NCBI GenBank assembly: GCA_033239005.1
Contig: BSQZ01000009.1
Coordinates: forward strand, 8,423,252 to 8,487,251
DNA length: 64,000 nucleotides
Direction of reading: 5' to 3'
DNA from: Lamellibrachia satsuma
Taxonomy: Eukaryota > Annelida > Polychaeta > Sabellida > Siboglinidae
In this document: positions 23,997 to 36,079 of the stretch, in pieces
Position numbering within the stretch: the first letter of the stretch is position 1
Layout of the letters: each line of letters begins with the position of its first letter
The notes under the pieces: model-generated
The model's database searches: none
What the model saw: only the letters and a program-made list of their open reading frames with translations
What the model was told of the DNA's origin: nothing
Translations under genes and position numbers: made by a program

Positions 23997-24470
23997 TTAT
24001 CCGAGGTCAGAGCGGAAGATTCTTGGTCGGGACAACATAGTTAGGTATCGCTTTGCAAGAACAGAGCGGAACCAAGATCGCTTGCCCAACTCTCTTCGCA
24101 GTTGTACGCGTTTGCCCAATGCATGTCCGAAGGCCGTTCGCTTGTCCATACCCTCTGTGATCGGAATTCGTTTTCCTGGATATCGCTGGATGTCCAGACA
24201 GAAAGGGGTCGGTTGTTGTTTGCCCAAATCTGCCAGGAACGTCGCTCGCGTTGCGATGGCATCGTCGTTGTCTTCGTTTCGCTTGCCCAAACCTCCGCGG
24301 AACCGGGCACCTTTAACCAGTTCATCATTGAACCAGTTTAGTGGACTGTCGTCTCCGCTGAACCTATCGCGTCGTTGCCGGTCAGCCGAATTTGCACTAA
24401 CGTCGCCAGAAGACGGCCGCAGAACGGCGACAAGAACCAGCACCACAGCGGCACGTCTGAAGGCTGCCAT
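23997..24470 (-). CDS. DL-2: short, diverged secreted peptide precursor
   Basis: The 157-aa product is the second family member. The start follows GTTCTGTTGCAG|AAAATGG, the same acceptor and Kozak context as DL-3. Residues 1-23 are a signal peptide (RRAAVVLVLVAVL core, ending PSSG), followed by the pro-region ADRQRRD. One family module follows: DSPLNWFNDE, ARFRGGLGKR, acidic spacer NEDNDDA and ATFLADLGKQ, in which the dibasic site has become KQ. Five further units (PGKR, MDKR, HALGKR, RELGKR, VLAKR) are poor matches. The C-terminus, RPRIFRSDLG followed at once by TAA, is identical to DL-3. A donor AACAG|GTAAGA follows at 23964. Only a few good amidated peptides are predicted, so the conserved C-terminal peptide may be its main product. 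Confidence 0.8.
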   Translation of the reverse strand: MAAFRRAAVVLVLVAVLRPSSGDVSANSADRQRRDRFSGDDSPLNWFNDELVKGARFRGGLGKRNEDNDDAIATRATFLADLGKQQPTPFCLDIQRYPGKRIPITEGMDKRTAFGHALGKRVQLRRELGKRSWFRSVLAKRYLTMLSRPRIFRSDLG

Positions 24471-24919
24471 TTTCTGCAACAGAACCATCAACACACGTTG
24501 AGAAACGGTTGTAGAATGCGCACACATTTCTAATGGATATACACGTATAACAAATTTAAATCTAAAATGCCTATTATGTTGTTTGTTCCTTAATCGGTTG
24601 GATGTCGAAATTCTTTATAATAAATATATCAACTGCAGAAACATTGCAAGTACGACTTTGCCCAGCACTAATGGTATACCGCCGAATCCAGCGTTATATA
24701 TTATTGCATAATGAAGTTTGTTGGACTTTCGATAAGCCAATGGCTTCCTGGTCCATTTGTTTGAGGTATGTTCCTTTGGATGATAATATAGTCAAATTAG
24801 GTTAAATCTGCTTAAATATGGTTAAATGCATAGTTAATATTTCGAAGCTACCTATTGTGATAGATGATTTACTGGTAACCACTGCTGTTAAAAAGTCAGA
24901 GCTGAAACTCACAACTTAC

Positions 24920-24977
24920 CGTATCAGAGATATAAAGCGGCGAAGCCCGAAGAAACAGAGCGCCGAGCTTATATACC
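24920..24977 (-). promoter_or_regulatory. DL-2 promoter and first non-coding exon
   Basis: On the minus strand GGTATATAAG (24977-24968) is a TATA box. About 50 bp on is a strong splice donor, TGATACG|GTAAGT, with GT at 24919-24918. This predicts a short 5' UTR exon of roughly 24945-24920, then a 446-bp intron ending at the coding-exon acceptor at 24474. The ACCGAA just upstream of the TATA is shared with DL-1. Confidence 0.6.
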
Positions 24978-25339
24978 TTCGGTAGTTGAACAACACACCC
25001 TAGCTTATTGTGCAGTCGCTATGCTAATTATGCTAAATAAAATTACCAGTGCGACGTGTTTATTAATAAATTTCTGGAAACGCACAGGAAGATGCATGTC
25101 AACAATCTCATTAATACGCCTCATAGACTATTGGTAAGACCTACACTTCCATGCAATGTTTGTTCAAGATCTGCAAAGCCTTCATATGTAAATCAATGAA
25201 ATCGGCCGGAAATAGGCGTTTCCGGAAATTGGGCGTGGTTATTTGTATTTGACAGGAGGAAGTGACGCATTTCTATGATTGTATCATCAACGAAGAGCCA
25301 CTCCCTTGGTATCGTCCTGGCATCACATTAGGTAGAATT

Positions 25340-25770
25340 AAAGTGGCATTCAGGTTGGATAAAGTTGAAAACAAAACTCTGTATGCCAGAGTATTTCAGG
25401 AGCAGGTCACCTAAGAGATTATGGAACTCCCTTAATGAAAACATCACCACTTGTAGAATCATACAAGCATTTAAAAAGTGCTACAAGTTAGATATTATTG
25501 CAACGTATTAGTCAGAATTTATTTAGCAACGATTTTCAATTGTTGCATGTTGTTAGTAATGCAAATATATAATTACGTATCAGTTGAGTTAACGGCTTAA
25601 CACGCCACGGGGTGAACCATAGATAAGTATTGCACTTCTGTTCACCCCATTTCCAACTCACCCTTGTGTATTATTCACCAACTCACATTTGTTGCATATT
25701 TTGTTAGTAACGTGTTGTCATTTATTATATTGTAACAGTGTGTTGGAATAAAGGATTGATTGATTAAATA
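25340..25770 (+). pseudogene. LINE 3' end with terminal GATT repeats
   Basis: The frame PEYFRSRSPKRLWNSLNENI followed by an AFKKCYK tract (from 25385) is a LINE ORF2 C-terminus (R-x-W-N-S-L motif). It is followed by a 3' UTR ending in AATAAAGGATTGATTGATTAA near 25765, typical of a LINE tail. 24990-25339 shows nothing recognisable. Confidence 0.65.
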
Positions 25771-25830
25771 TGCCGTGATTGACGCTGCGCGGGCTGAAGA
25801 AGGTTTCCGACTGGCAAGAATAAATGACCG

Positions 25831-26360
25831 TTGACGCCTTTGTGGAGTATAGCGAGACATCTGTTTGTTCTTCTGGTGGTTAGTTGACACCTTTGTGGAG
25901 TATAGCGAGACATCTGTTTGTTCTTCTGGTGGTTAGTTGACGCCTTTGTGGAGTATAGCGAGACATCTGTTTGTTATTCTGGTGGTTAGTTGACGCCTTT
26001 GTGGAGTATAGCGAGACATCTGTTTGTTCTTCTGGTGGTTAGTTGACGCCTTTGTGGAGTATAGCGAGACATCTGTTTGTTCTTCTGGTGGTTAGTTGAC
26101 GCCTTTGTGGAGTATAGCGAGTCATCTGTTTGCTCTTCTGGTGGTTAGTTGACGCCTTTGTGGAGTATAGCGAGACATCTGTTTGTTCTTCTGGTGGTTA
26201 GTTGACACCTTTGTGGAGTATAGCGAGACACCTGTTTGCTCTTCTGGTGGTTAGTTGACACCTTTGTGGAGTATAGCGAGACACCTGTTTGTTCTTCTGG
26301 TGGTTAGTTGACACCTTTGTGGAGTATAGCGAGACACCTGTTTGCGCTCTTCTGGTGGTT
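25831..26360 (+). repeat. 53-bp minisatellite, 10 copies, derived from a LINE coding end
   Basis: The unit starts TTGACGCCTTTGTGGAGTAT and ends TTCTGGTGGTTAG. Starts are at 25831, 25884, 25937 and then every 53 bp to 26308. On the minus strand the first unit continues directly from the LINE reading frame 'HLHWEQLTTRRAQTG', so the satellite is an amplification of the LINE's own sequence. Since 53 is not a multiple of three, successive units are read in rotating frames. Confidence 0.95.
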
Positions 26361-26839
26361 AGTTGTTCCCAATGTAAATGTGTTATCAAATCTGTCGCAC
26401 ACCCCGTTTCATTAGATGTGTAATCATTGTAACAAAAGCGTGTCGCCCTTCTTTGCACCATCTCTATTTTGTTAACGAGGACTCGGGGTGTGTAGATGCC
26501 ATACGGATTAAGAGTATTCCAAAAGCGGATGAACAAGGGTTGTGTAGGCTGTTTTTTTACGTTTTGAGGGCACGAGAACAGGTTGCGTCTAACGAATGAA
26601 AGAATACGGTTGGCCGAGTTTGTAATCATAACGTAATCACTACTATTTGGTAATTTAAGGGATTTAGCGTCACTTTTAAGATCTATACCAAATAGGAATT
26701 TATATAATAGTGTTCTCCTACGCCATCCGCGAAAATAACTCGTTATTGAGGTAACACCGTTCACAATTTGCACCCAAGTGTTGCGGTATTCTCGTTGGTT
26801 TAGTATTGTCTTGTGTAGGTTTAAATTAAAGAACAACAC
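26340..26839 (-). pseudogene. LINE ORF2 C-terminal region ending in the 53-bp array
   Basis: The frame includes NSANRILSFVRRNL, CPQNVKK, an RFWNTLNPYG tract, NKIEMVQRRATRF and HLHWEQLTTRR. This is the thumb/post-RT region common to Jockey-, CR1- and RTE-like LINEs ('IExVQRRAxRF', 'LxWExLxxRR'). No RT core is present, and the frame enters the minisatellite and stops at 26198. Confidence 0.8.
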
Positions 26840-27589
26840 TGCTTTTGTTTTTGTTGCGATGTGAGAGATTGTACAGCCAGTTTTTGATTATTGGATTATA
26901 CACAATACGTCATCGGACGTTAATAATCTGACCACAACTCCCATTTATTCAAACATCTGCTTTGTTTAAACGTACGCTCGCGCCTGTGACCTGGACTGCT
27001 ATGACGCTTCCCGGTGAGCGTCGCTCGCGAAGACCACACACGAACTGAGGTCTTTGTTATTGTTTTTTCAAGCTTATCCTTCAGGTTCAATGTTTAATTA
27101 TCAAGAGCGTTTTGTAAATATCGTTTAAAACAGTTTGATTGGCCGACTCACACACTGAGTTATTTCATGTAGTTACGCGGAACTATTTTCCGTAAATACA
27201 TTTTTGGATCGACTAATCCTTGTGGCATGATTTGGGAATCTTTGAAATAAGAATTTATGCATTTTTTTGGGAAATCAATAAATGTTGTGTTGGGGACGCG
27301 TAGGGGATAGAAAAGCGACATAAAAGATACATGTGACAGAGACGAGTTGGAGGGAGGGACCGGAACCGGAAGCGAGCCTCCATTTGGAGAGTGCGTCCTA
27401 TGGTGTTTCAAATGGTACATTCTGTGTCGGGAAAACGTAAAAAATTACGTCGTCGTCAAACGCGCCGTTTCGTACACGTTGACCGGTTTATGACATAAAT
27501 GACTAGTTTCAACAAATCAACTATGTCATGTTTGGACCACAAACATAATATTATGTTCCCGTCAAAATGTCGACATGTTCATGTACTCC
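26840..27589. other. Stretch with nothing recognisable
   Basis: No repeat match, domain or RNA signal was seen in this AT-rich interval. Confidence 0.5.
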
Positions 27590-28308
27590 TTGAGTTCTGT
27601 CTTCCAGGTCGCTTCCTTTAGTTTTGTCTTCCAGGTCGCCTCCTAGAGTTCTGTTTTCCTGGTCGCCTCCTAGAGTTCTGTCTTCCTGGTCGCCTCCTAG
27701 AGTTCTGTCTTCCTGGTCGCCTCCTATAGTTCTGTCTTCCTGGTCGCCTCCTAGAGTTCTGTCTTTCAGGTCGTCTCCTTGATTTCTGCTTTCCAGATCG
27801 ATTCATTATTTTTTGTCTTCTAGGTCGTCTCCTTGAGTTTTGTCTTCCAGGTCGTCTCCTTTAGTTCGGTCTTCCAGATTATGTCCTTAAATTATGTCTT
27901 CCAGGGCATTTCTTTGAGTTCTGTCTTCCAGGTCGTCTCCTAGAGTTCTGTCTTCCAGGTTGTCTCCTTGAGTTCTGCTTTCCAGATCGATTCATTATTT
28001 TTTGTCTTCCAGGTCGTCTCCTTAAGTTCGGTCTTCCAGGTCGTGTCCTTGAATTCTGTCTTCCAGGTCGTCTCCTAGAGTTTTGTCTTCCAGGTCGCTT
28101 CCTTGAGTTATGTCTTCCAGGTCGTCCCCATATTCTTTGTCTTCCAGGTCGTCTCCTAGAGTTCTGTCTTCCAGGTCGCTTCCTTGAGTTATGTCTTCCA
28201 GGTCGTCTCCTAGAATTCTGTCTTCCAGGTCGTCTCCTAGAGTTCTGTCTTCCAAGTCGTCTCCTAGAGTTCTGTCTTCCATATCGTTTCCTTCCTTATC
28301 TCCTTCCA
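27590..28308. repeat. 27-bp minisatellite, about 26 copies
   Basis: The unit is TCTTCCAGGTCGTCTCC followed by TAGAGTTCTG, with substitutions and a few indels. On the minus strand a 95-codon frame (28309-28022, ATG start) reads LEDRTLGDD nonapeptide repeats. In another frame the array reads basic RRRPGRQNS repeats. No signal peptide, splice signal or flanking domain supports a gene. Confidence 0.92.
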
Positions 28309-28544
28309 TATATCGCTTGTCATTCGGTCGTTAGTCTGGTACATCGGTCACAACGAGTTCATGCCAAATTGCTGTTATTGCGACATCATTGATTTGCGTA
28401 TGTTTCTTACTATTCTTTTTATAGTATGGCTAATTGAAACATGACTATATAAGAAAGGTGTGACAACATTGGGTTTATACGCAGTTTGTTTGGATAAGGA
28501 AACACAGGCCTGCATTTCCCTTCCATTTGTTCAACTTAAGGTGT

Positions 28545-28870
28545 TGCCCTGTTGGAAAAACAAATGTTCAAATTGACAAACAAAACACTGACAATAATAC
28601 AAACTATCAACAAAAGATGCAGAATGATAAATTTGAAATTGTCTGACCATGTCAACAATAGAACTCTATGGGAAAGGACCAAACATCTTCCAATGGAAGA
28701 GAAAATTAAGATGAAAAATGCAGATGGATTGGTCACGCATTACGAAGACGGGAGTTAAAGCAGAACTTAAGGGGATGGGATTCACCTAGAATGAAGCCAC
28801 GGACAAAGGATTCAAACAGGAAATGCGAAATATGCATGCATGCGGATTGATAATCAAGAAACAGTACTAA
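28545..28870 (+). pseudogene. LINE ORF2 C-terminal fragment with 3' UTR
   Basis: QTINKRCRMINLKLSDHVNN, LWERTKHLPMEEKI and a broken WRWxGH tract match the fragments at 13615 and 14105. The shared tail ATATGCATGCATGCGGATT lies at about 28830. It has stops and a frame change. Confidence 0.75.
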
Positions 28871-30180
28871 TACTAGATTATGTTCTACGGTTTGGAAGGC
28901 AGACTACACTCACCGTTGATAATCAATTGCCAGTTTCCATTGAACTGTTGTTGATGTTCAATTGTTGTTGAGTCAGCATACGTTATTGGGTACGGCATAG
29001 ACAATTAGTAATACAATGTGTTATTATTACATTGACGAGTAATAAATGCCTCTGTGATCGATTGTACACTCCGTGCTGCATCCTTCACACAAGCGGCACA
29101 AAATTAAGCTATTTTATGGGAAAGTCAACTTAAAATCTAAAATATCCAAGTATTGATCCCAATATATTTATAATATCATATCCGCTTTCAAACTATTGAA
29201 TGCATTATGTGAAAAAAGAGCACATTTTGTCAAGTATTATGATATATTCCTAATAACACACTTGTGAATAATAGAGGCAATATTGGGTCAATGAATTTAA
29301 TTTTGTCTACTCTCAGAGCAGTAGCTATGTTTTTTTCAATTGGAGGGTGTTGTCTTTGTAAAATATGTTAACCAGGCCCGTCGCACAGCATCAGGTTGCA
29401 ATAAATCAAAATGTGTGGTGTCTTCGGTATGTTTAGCATTAATGCTGTTTAATAACAGTTGAGTCAATTCGTGCTAAATGTATGTAATATTTCATCAAGA
29501 TGATTCAAACACAAATCATGGAAAAAATCCACATGAATATTTTAATTTAAAGAAATTTAATAAGAAAGACATAGGTAAATAATCAATCATGACTGATACG
29601 ACGATAGGGTAGACATTCAGATATCCAGTTTTTAAGCAAATAGATTACCGAAGTCATAATGTTTACAAATATCAAAATAGCGTAGCATTGTATGCTTCAT
29701 ATAATATATTATTTGCATGCCCAGTGACTAGGGAACTGGCGTTTCGAAACTGCGACAATACCAATGGGACTATCGTTTGGAACTAAGAGGTGGATGGAGA
29801 GGCAAAGGACAGAAAAGAGGAGACAACGTGGATAGTAACAACGGCCACAGAGAGAGTTCATGGAGTGATGTCAGAAGAGCATGGAGTAGGCCTCAAAGTG
29901 AGACACTGAGGTGTCTTTTGATTAACTTCATTTTGGTGTCAGAAGTGATCAGTGGGAATATGTCAGGACAGGAAGTACCGAGGAAGATATCATACGTGCA
30001 CGACCTGACAGTGGTGGCGTATAGCAAGGACTATGGGCAGAAGACATTGCAAGAATCAATCAATCAATCAACCATTCATTCATTCATTCACGAACGCCTA
30101 TTCAAATAAATATTTTAATGATACAATTTAAACAGACTCAGACGCTTCAAAGGAGAAACTCTCCTTTAATATTCACAGTA
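28871..30180. other. Stretch with little recognisable
   Basis: AT-rich sequence. A 110-codon open frame at 29777-30109 has no recognisable domain. Short (ATCA)n and (TTCA)n runs occur near 30055-30090. Confidence 0.45.
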
Positions 30181-30244
30181 CAATAAATACAGCAAAAAGA
30201 GAGTAGGGTATAACGTGTTCATTCCATGGCATCCAAATTAAATA

Positions 30245-30459
30245 ATGTGGTGTGAGGCGATGAATGATGGTGCGGTGCGTTGACATGATTGTGTAATGCT
30301 GCGAAGGAATAGTGCGATGCTATGAAACGATGGTATGGCAACGAGTCGACGCCATGAAGTCAATCGTCGGAGTTTCTTATCCGACGACGCACGCGATGTG
30401 AACTGGTTGGATATGACGTACGGTCCGAGGTCAGCGGCGTATGTCGCCCTCGTTACTGC
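30245..30459 (-). pseudogene. DL-4 relic: orphan downstream exon of the precursor family
   Basis: On the minus strand TTGTTTCTGTTTCGCAG|GCAGTAACGAGGGCGACAT is the family acceptor. It is followed by GCCGCTGACCTCGGACC, the TACGTCATATCCAACC block, TTCACATCGCG and CATGGCGTCGACTCGTTGCC, closest to the DL-3 exon (60750-60555). The conserved intronic block lies in the right place upstream (31330-31080). No coding exon with GKR repeats is found in the next 10 kb, so the locus has lost its peptide-coding part or it was never copied. Confidence 0.7.
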
Positions 30460-31079
30460 CTGCGAAACAGAAACAAGAAAACAGTCCACATGTATTACGG
30501 TAATGCAGTAATGCGGTAATGAATATGATTTCTTAACATTAAGGGTATAATTATGCTACCAACTATCAATGCATCGCAATAGTCGATGTGACGATGCAAT
30601 ACTCATCATCATTGGCGTCCGTCTATCTTGAGAGAAAATGGAGCTGCGCTGTATGTGACATCAGTGTTTTGCCCAGCTTCTGTTTGACTAAAAAGTCCGA
30701 TTTTTTAGTGCCTCCCTATGGTACAGACGTAGACAGTTTGATGTGGAAGCGTGGTAGTCGATTACCCTTCTCTCCGACGTTCTTTCTTCTCATTCCACAG
30801 CTCGTGTCTTCTTTCTTCTGCTTTACTGATGCCAATCCGCGCAGCCTGTCGCCAGTTGTCGCGGTCTGCTGCAGTAGATTAAAGCAGCTATCACAGTAGG
30901 CCTACTATTTATATTGGTCATGCGTGTTTGGAACTAAGGCCGTGGAAATGTCCAGTACGAAACAGCAATATGAAACACAAATGTCTGGATTAGTCATTTA
31001 GAGCATTATTTTGGATAAATGCTGAATTAGTAATGGACGTTCACACATGAGACATGGACATCGTTAAACTGCGTCCAGT

Positions 31080-31330
31080 TTAAGAGGTCATCTCGTTTCT
31101 GCGGATCATACTCCCACCACAGGAAGCGCCCAGATGGTCGCGCGAGGAAACGACGCCTGCACGCCTGACGGCATCGGTAACCACGTGACAGGCATAATTG
31201 AGTTGTTTGAAGGAAATTGACACGAGATGTGGCTGATGACGACTACAATAAACGTGCTTAATCTGTAGTTTGGACATTATTCGTGTGATTAGCATAGACC
31301 GGACAGTAGCGATGACGTGGGATTGGTCAT
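31080..31330 (-). other. Conserved intronic block, DL-4 copy
   Basis: In + orientation this matches 61560-61770 (CGGATCATACTCCCAC, GGAAGCGCC, CGCGAGGAAACGACGCC, GTTTGGACATTATTCGTGTG, GCGATGACGTGG) and the complement of 9335-9560 (GCCTGCACG, GTAACCACGTGACAGG, ACTACAATAAACGTGCTTAA). A 71-codon minus frame has partial in-frame similarity to the DL-3 copy (ITRIMSKLxIKxVY, RRAGVVSSRD), which is broken by indels. Confidence 0.7.
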
Positions 31331-31439
31331 GTACAGTTCCTGACCTTTATATCGTTTCATAAATATATCAAGGTTGCTAAAGAGCATGGCAAGCAACTGT
31401 CTGGGCAAATATGAGAAGATACGACATCGGTCGTAACCA

Positions 31440-31690
31440 CAGTTGGAATCCGACAAGTTCGTCCTCTCTCGCTAACACTCTTCACAATTTTCATCGAGCG
31501 CATCTTGATAGATGCTCTCAAAGATCATCATGCTAGGCCAGCATTGGAGGAAGAATGATAACAACTTGCGGTTTGTTGGTGACATCCACGGTCTAGCAGG
31601 AGAAGAACAAGAACTGGCCAACCTAGTAAATCGCCTTGACAAAACCTCAGCAGACTACGGGGTGGAAATTAATTCAGAAAAAATTTCATG
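31440..31690 (+). pseudogene. LINE reverse-transcriptase core fragment
   Basis: The frame reads VRPLSLTLFTIFIERILIDA, then FVGDIHGLAGEEQELANLVN and YGVEINSEK. These are RT motifs B (xRxLSPxLF), C (FADDI, here FVGDI, with the catalytic DD reduced to GD) and D. The active-site change and a following stop make it non-functional. Confidence 0.85.
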
Positions 31691-31734
31691 ACTAAAAACT
31701 GAAATGACATAAATGCACGGATATCCATCGGATA

Positions 31735-32190
31735 TCCTTGTTGAACAATTGTTACGTCCTTGTTGAACATTTGTTACGTCCTTGTTGAACATTTGTTACG
31801 TCCTTGTTGAACATGTGTTACGTCCTTGGTGAATATTTATTACGTCCTTGTTGAATAATTGTTACGGCCTTGTTGAACATTTGTTACGTCATTGTATTAT
31901 ATTTGCTACGTCCTTGTTGAACATTTGTTACGTCCTTGTTGAACATTTGTTACGTCATTGTATCATATTTGTTACGTCATTGTATTATATTTGTTACGTC
32001 CTTGTTGAACATTTGTTATGTCCTTGTTGAACATTTGTTACGTCCTTGTTGAACATTTGTTACGTCCTTTTTGAACATTTGTTACGTCCTTGTTGAACAT
32101 TTGTTACGTCCTTTTTGAACATTTGTTACGTCCTTGTTGAACATTTGTTACGTCCTTGTTGAATATTTGTTACGTCCTTGTTGAACATTT
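31735..32190 (+). repeat. 22-bp minisatellite, about 20 copies
   Basis: The unit TCCTTGTTGAACATTTGTTACG is repeated with variants such as CATTGTATTATATTTGTTACG. From 32195 to 33323 nothing else is recognised. Confidence 0.95.
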
Positions 32191-33323
32191 AAAAAGAGAA
32201 TGCACTTGTCAATAATCGAACTGTTCCAACGGATAGTGCAATGGATGATATCATCAAATATGATATTTGGGTGTGCAATCCTGTTGCCCTTGTTTAATCC
32301 GACTGAATTGATCAACACACTCACACCATGAATGGCCATTCGTTCCCTCCTCATTTACATGGCATGATCTCATTTGTAAACGTTCTAATGTCATTTCCAC
32401 ACTAATGGCGTTTGGTAATCGAACCTAGATGTACGCGTTTGACAATATTACCCGGCAGTAGTGCGAAACAATGAACACTGGACGATGAAGACACGATTAC
32501 TTGATTGATGAGTAAATGAATTGCACAAGTGTGGCAGCATCAGCCAACGGAGTGTTGTTGGACATTGTGTGAGCGCCGTGATGCATTGGGGAGGGGATCT
32601 TTAGGCCATGGCCTCTCTTTCCCTTTGCGATAAGAATTTGTTTCATTGAATAACATGACTAAACTTGGCTCCTCTTTGGCCACCTTTTTGAGAAGTCACT
32701 ATGTGAACGTGTCTGTTTTGCGACAAATCTATCTCCTTTTGTCAATGTTGATACAGCTCTTGCGTGTCCTTCTCTTTCAAATAATCCTCTTCTTTCTTAT
32801 CCAATTCCTTGAAGCATAGTTCCCTAAGTTACATGATTACATTTTGTATAAAGACGTGGCTGCAGAATGCATGACATGACGCCATGAGACGTTCATTGTG
32901 AAAAAATTTCCGTACTATTATTTAATTATTTAGCACCTCTGCATCCGTTAAAGCGACATGAAATGCACGCGATACCAAATGCCACGTCCATTGAACATGT
33001 AAATGTGAAACATAGCCTCTTTGGGGACTGATTCGTACTTACGTACGTTGATTCCTTAAACTGTTCAGTTTAGAGGTGTATATTTAGCTTTTTATGCATT
33101 TGCTTCATTAGCTATTTGTACGGCCGATTCATGAGATCCAACGTGTCACACTTCTACAAAGTCTACAATGAATTGCATTGTTCCACTTCTTCTGTTCCAT
33201 GTAGTAAGCTTTCAGCTTTCTACACTGGCAATGTCTTTCCGTTCTGTTGGTTGTTTCCCTCGTGTTTTGAATTGATTTATTCAGTTATTGACGTACGACA
33301 TGATATGGTTTTTTGGTGTTCAA

Positions 33324-33890
33324 GTGATGATATCGTGGTCCGACAGATAGTTATACAGCGTTGTCCTACTTACTTCCGGTAACACGTGGGATTTTTGATG
33401 TTCACGTGATGATATCGTGGTCCGACAGATAGTTACACAACGTTGTCCTACTTACTTCCGGTGATACGTGGGATTTTTGATGTTCACGTGATGATATCGT
33501 GGTTCGACAGATAGTTATATAACGTTGTCCTACTTACTTCCTGTGACACGTGGGATTTTTGATGCTCACGTGATGATATCGTGGTGCGACAGATAGTTAC
33601 ACAACGTTGTCCTGCTTACTTCCGGTGACACGTGGGAGTTTTGATGTTCACGTGATGATATCGTGGTGCGACAGATAGTTACACAACGTTGTCCTGCTTA
33701 CTTCCGGTGACACGTGGGAGTTTTGATGTTCACGTGATGATATCGTTGTCCGACAGATAGTTACACAACGTTGTCCTACTTACTTCCGATGACACTTGGG
33801 ATTTTTGATGTTCACGTGATGATATCGTGGTCCGACAGATAGTTACACAACGTTGTCCTGCTTACTTCCGGTGACACATGGGATTTTCTC
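33324..33890 (+). repeat. 82-bp satellite, 7 copies
   Basis: Units start GTGATGATATCGTGGTCCG at 33324, 33406, 33488, 33570 and so on to 33816, and include ACACAACGTTGTCCTACTTA and a CACGTGGGATTTTTGATG end. Identity between units is about 95%. Each unit has two CACGTG-type E-box sequences. Confidence 0.95.
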
Positions 33891-35298
33891 CAATGGCAGA
33901 ATTTCCACCGATGCAAAGTGGACTCCGCTTAACAGAATCACATCGGGGCAGAACAAACTGATTATGCTAAACGACTGATTCTCTTATTGAATTTCTGGGA
34001 AAGTGCACTAAGGATGATGTGGAAGTGAATGTACGTCAAACGCGTTTAAATTTCTAGGAACACCTGTTATTTTGAGCTACCATGTTTCGTGTAACTGATT
34101 ATACCGAGCGGCTGATGTGATTCGGTTAAGCGGCATATTTTAACACAGTCAGTCTTCCCCTCTTGCGCTAACGTCTGTGATGAAAAGAAAATGAAATGAA
34201 AATAAGTAATCAACGGAGACACGACGAGAGAATACGAACACGAATGGTCATACAATAGTTTGATATGTGCATTACACCCATTACATCGGTGCAAACTAAT
34301 CTCCACCCACGGCACATATATTGTTGCGATGGAATATGCCTTGTTTGTGGTTGTGTCATTTGGAATTAGAATACAGCGAAATCCACGGTTATCCATTAGC
34401 GTTTGCGCTCGAGCATTGACAACTTCGAAGTTGAAATATATGGCTATATGTACAGTAAATGGTTTATGAATAAACTGTGAATGATAGATTGGGTATTCGT
34501 AGCTACGAACACAAAGGAGCAGTCAATTTGGCGCTAATACAACACGAAGGCTGATCGACCGCAAAAGGTAAGCTTTGTCATAAGGCAGTTTCCCAAAAAA
34601 ATCGTTGGGGGACCTACCATCACCTATCACCTGCAATATGGTACGCTTATTTGTGGGGGAACAAATACCATGTGACACCGCACCCATAAACTCATTACGC
34701 GCGCGAGCGGTGACAGTCGTCATGACGCATCGGTTGTTGGACAAACGAATCAACTATTAACGTAGGTTGTAAAACCGATGAGAGCGTGTACTAGTGTGGA
34801 TGGCCGTTAATCACGTACACACGTCAATCAATAGCAATGCGAAGATATTGTAGGTTTATTGTTGGCGTCACTCAACTTACTGCACTACCGTTTTCAAGTT
34901 AGGTTATCCACGTGCACAGTGGTACCTCTTGTAGCTAAATAGGGTTCACATCCTGTGAATCTGTCGAAATCCTCAGTGTAGTCCGTGGGCCGTGTATAAC
35001 CCTCACCCCTCTGGGGAACTGTCATGACGTATATTCTAATTTAAATTCTAGTTGTCTCCCACCGGGCAATGGCAGTTAGAAAGGAAATGTCTGGATAATG
35101 AGCTGAAAAACGTAACATGGGGTAGGGATAGACATGTCCGCATAATACGTTTAAAAACATACCAAGCCATAAAAAGTTTTGTATCTTTGAAAAGGTACTT
35201 CAACGTATTTTGTGACACAGTATTTTGTAGCAAAATAATATACATAGATAGCTTATGTAATTAGAAACAGTGAGCCGTATTAAGTTGGGTATCAGTGG
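33891..35298. other. Stretch with nothing recognisable
   Basis: No domain-bearing frame, repeat match or RNA signal was seen. Confidence 0.45.
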
Positions 35299-35466
<168 letters not shown>

Positions 35467-36079
35467 ACGTTGACATTACTCTTGCTCTCGTGGGCATGTG
35501 CAACATGGATAAAGTGGGTTAGCAGCAGTAGCAACTGGAATGATGACAATCAAAGCTGGAAAGTGGTGGCACATATTATTTGTCGAATGTGTGCCTTGTG
35601 AAGGTGATATATGTGTATGATGGTTTACCACACAGACAGCAAGCCAACTTCTCTAATTCGGTCTGACTACCTTCAGGAACACCGCCTGTCTTGCTAAGTT
35701 TCCTGAACACGTCCACAAACACAAGGTAATTTACCAAGGTATTCTTGTATGAAATATTTCCCTTGCAAATGAAAACACTGGTTCATTTACACCACGAAAT
35801 GCAGCGCAATATTTGTTTAACATGTTAGTTAATAGTGTTTGCTGATGAGGCATTTCATGTCCATCGGTTGTCTTAAGTTTGCAACGCCTGTGTCAAAGTA
35901 CACGTATTGCTGTATTCGGTTAGCCTAATGCAGTTGCAACATGAGTGCATTGATGTCGGACTATCGGACGTTGAGGTCATATGTACATGATGCAGCCACA
36001 GAGAAACAGTACAACAGTATTTGTGTCGGGTTTTCCCTAAGACGAGACGAGAAGTTCTGGGTAATGAAATAATTCTGCT

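Noticed and set aside
33324..33890. CRISPR-like regularly spaced repeats
   Set aside because: Whole 82-bp units are repeated without variable spacers, and the DNA is eukaryotic.
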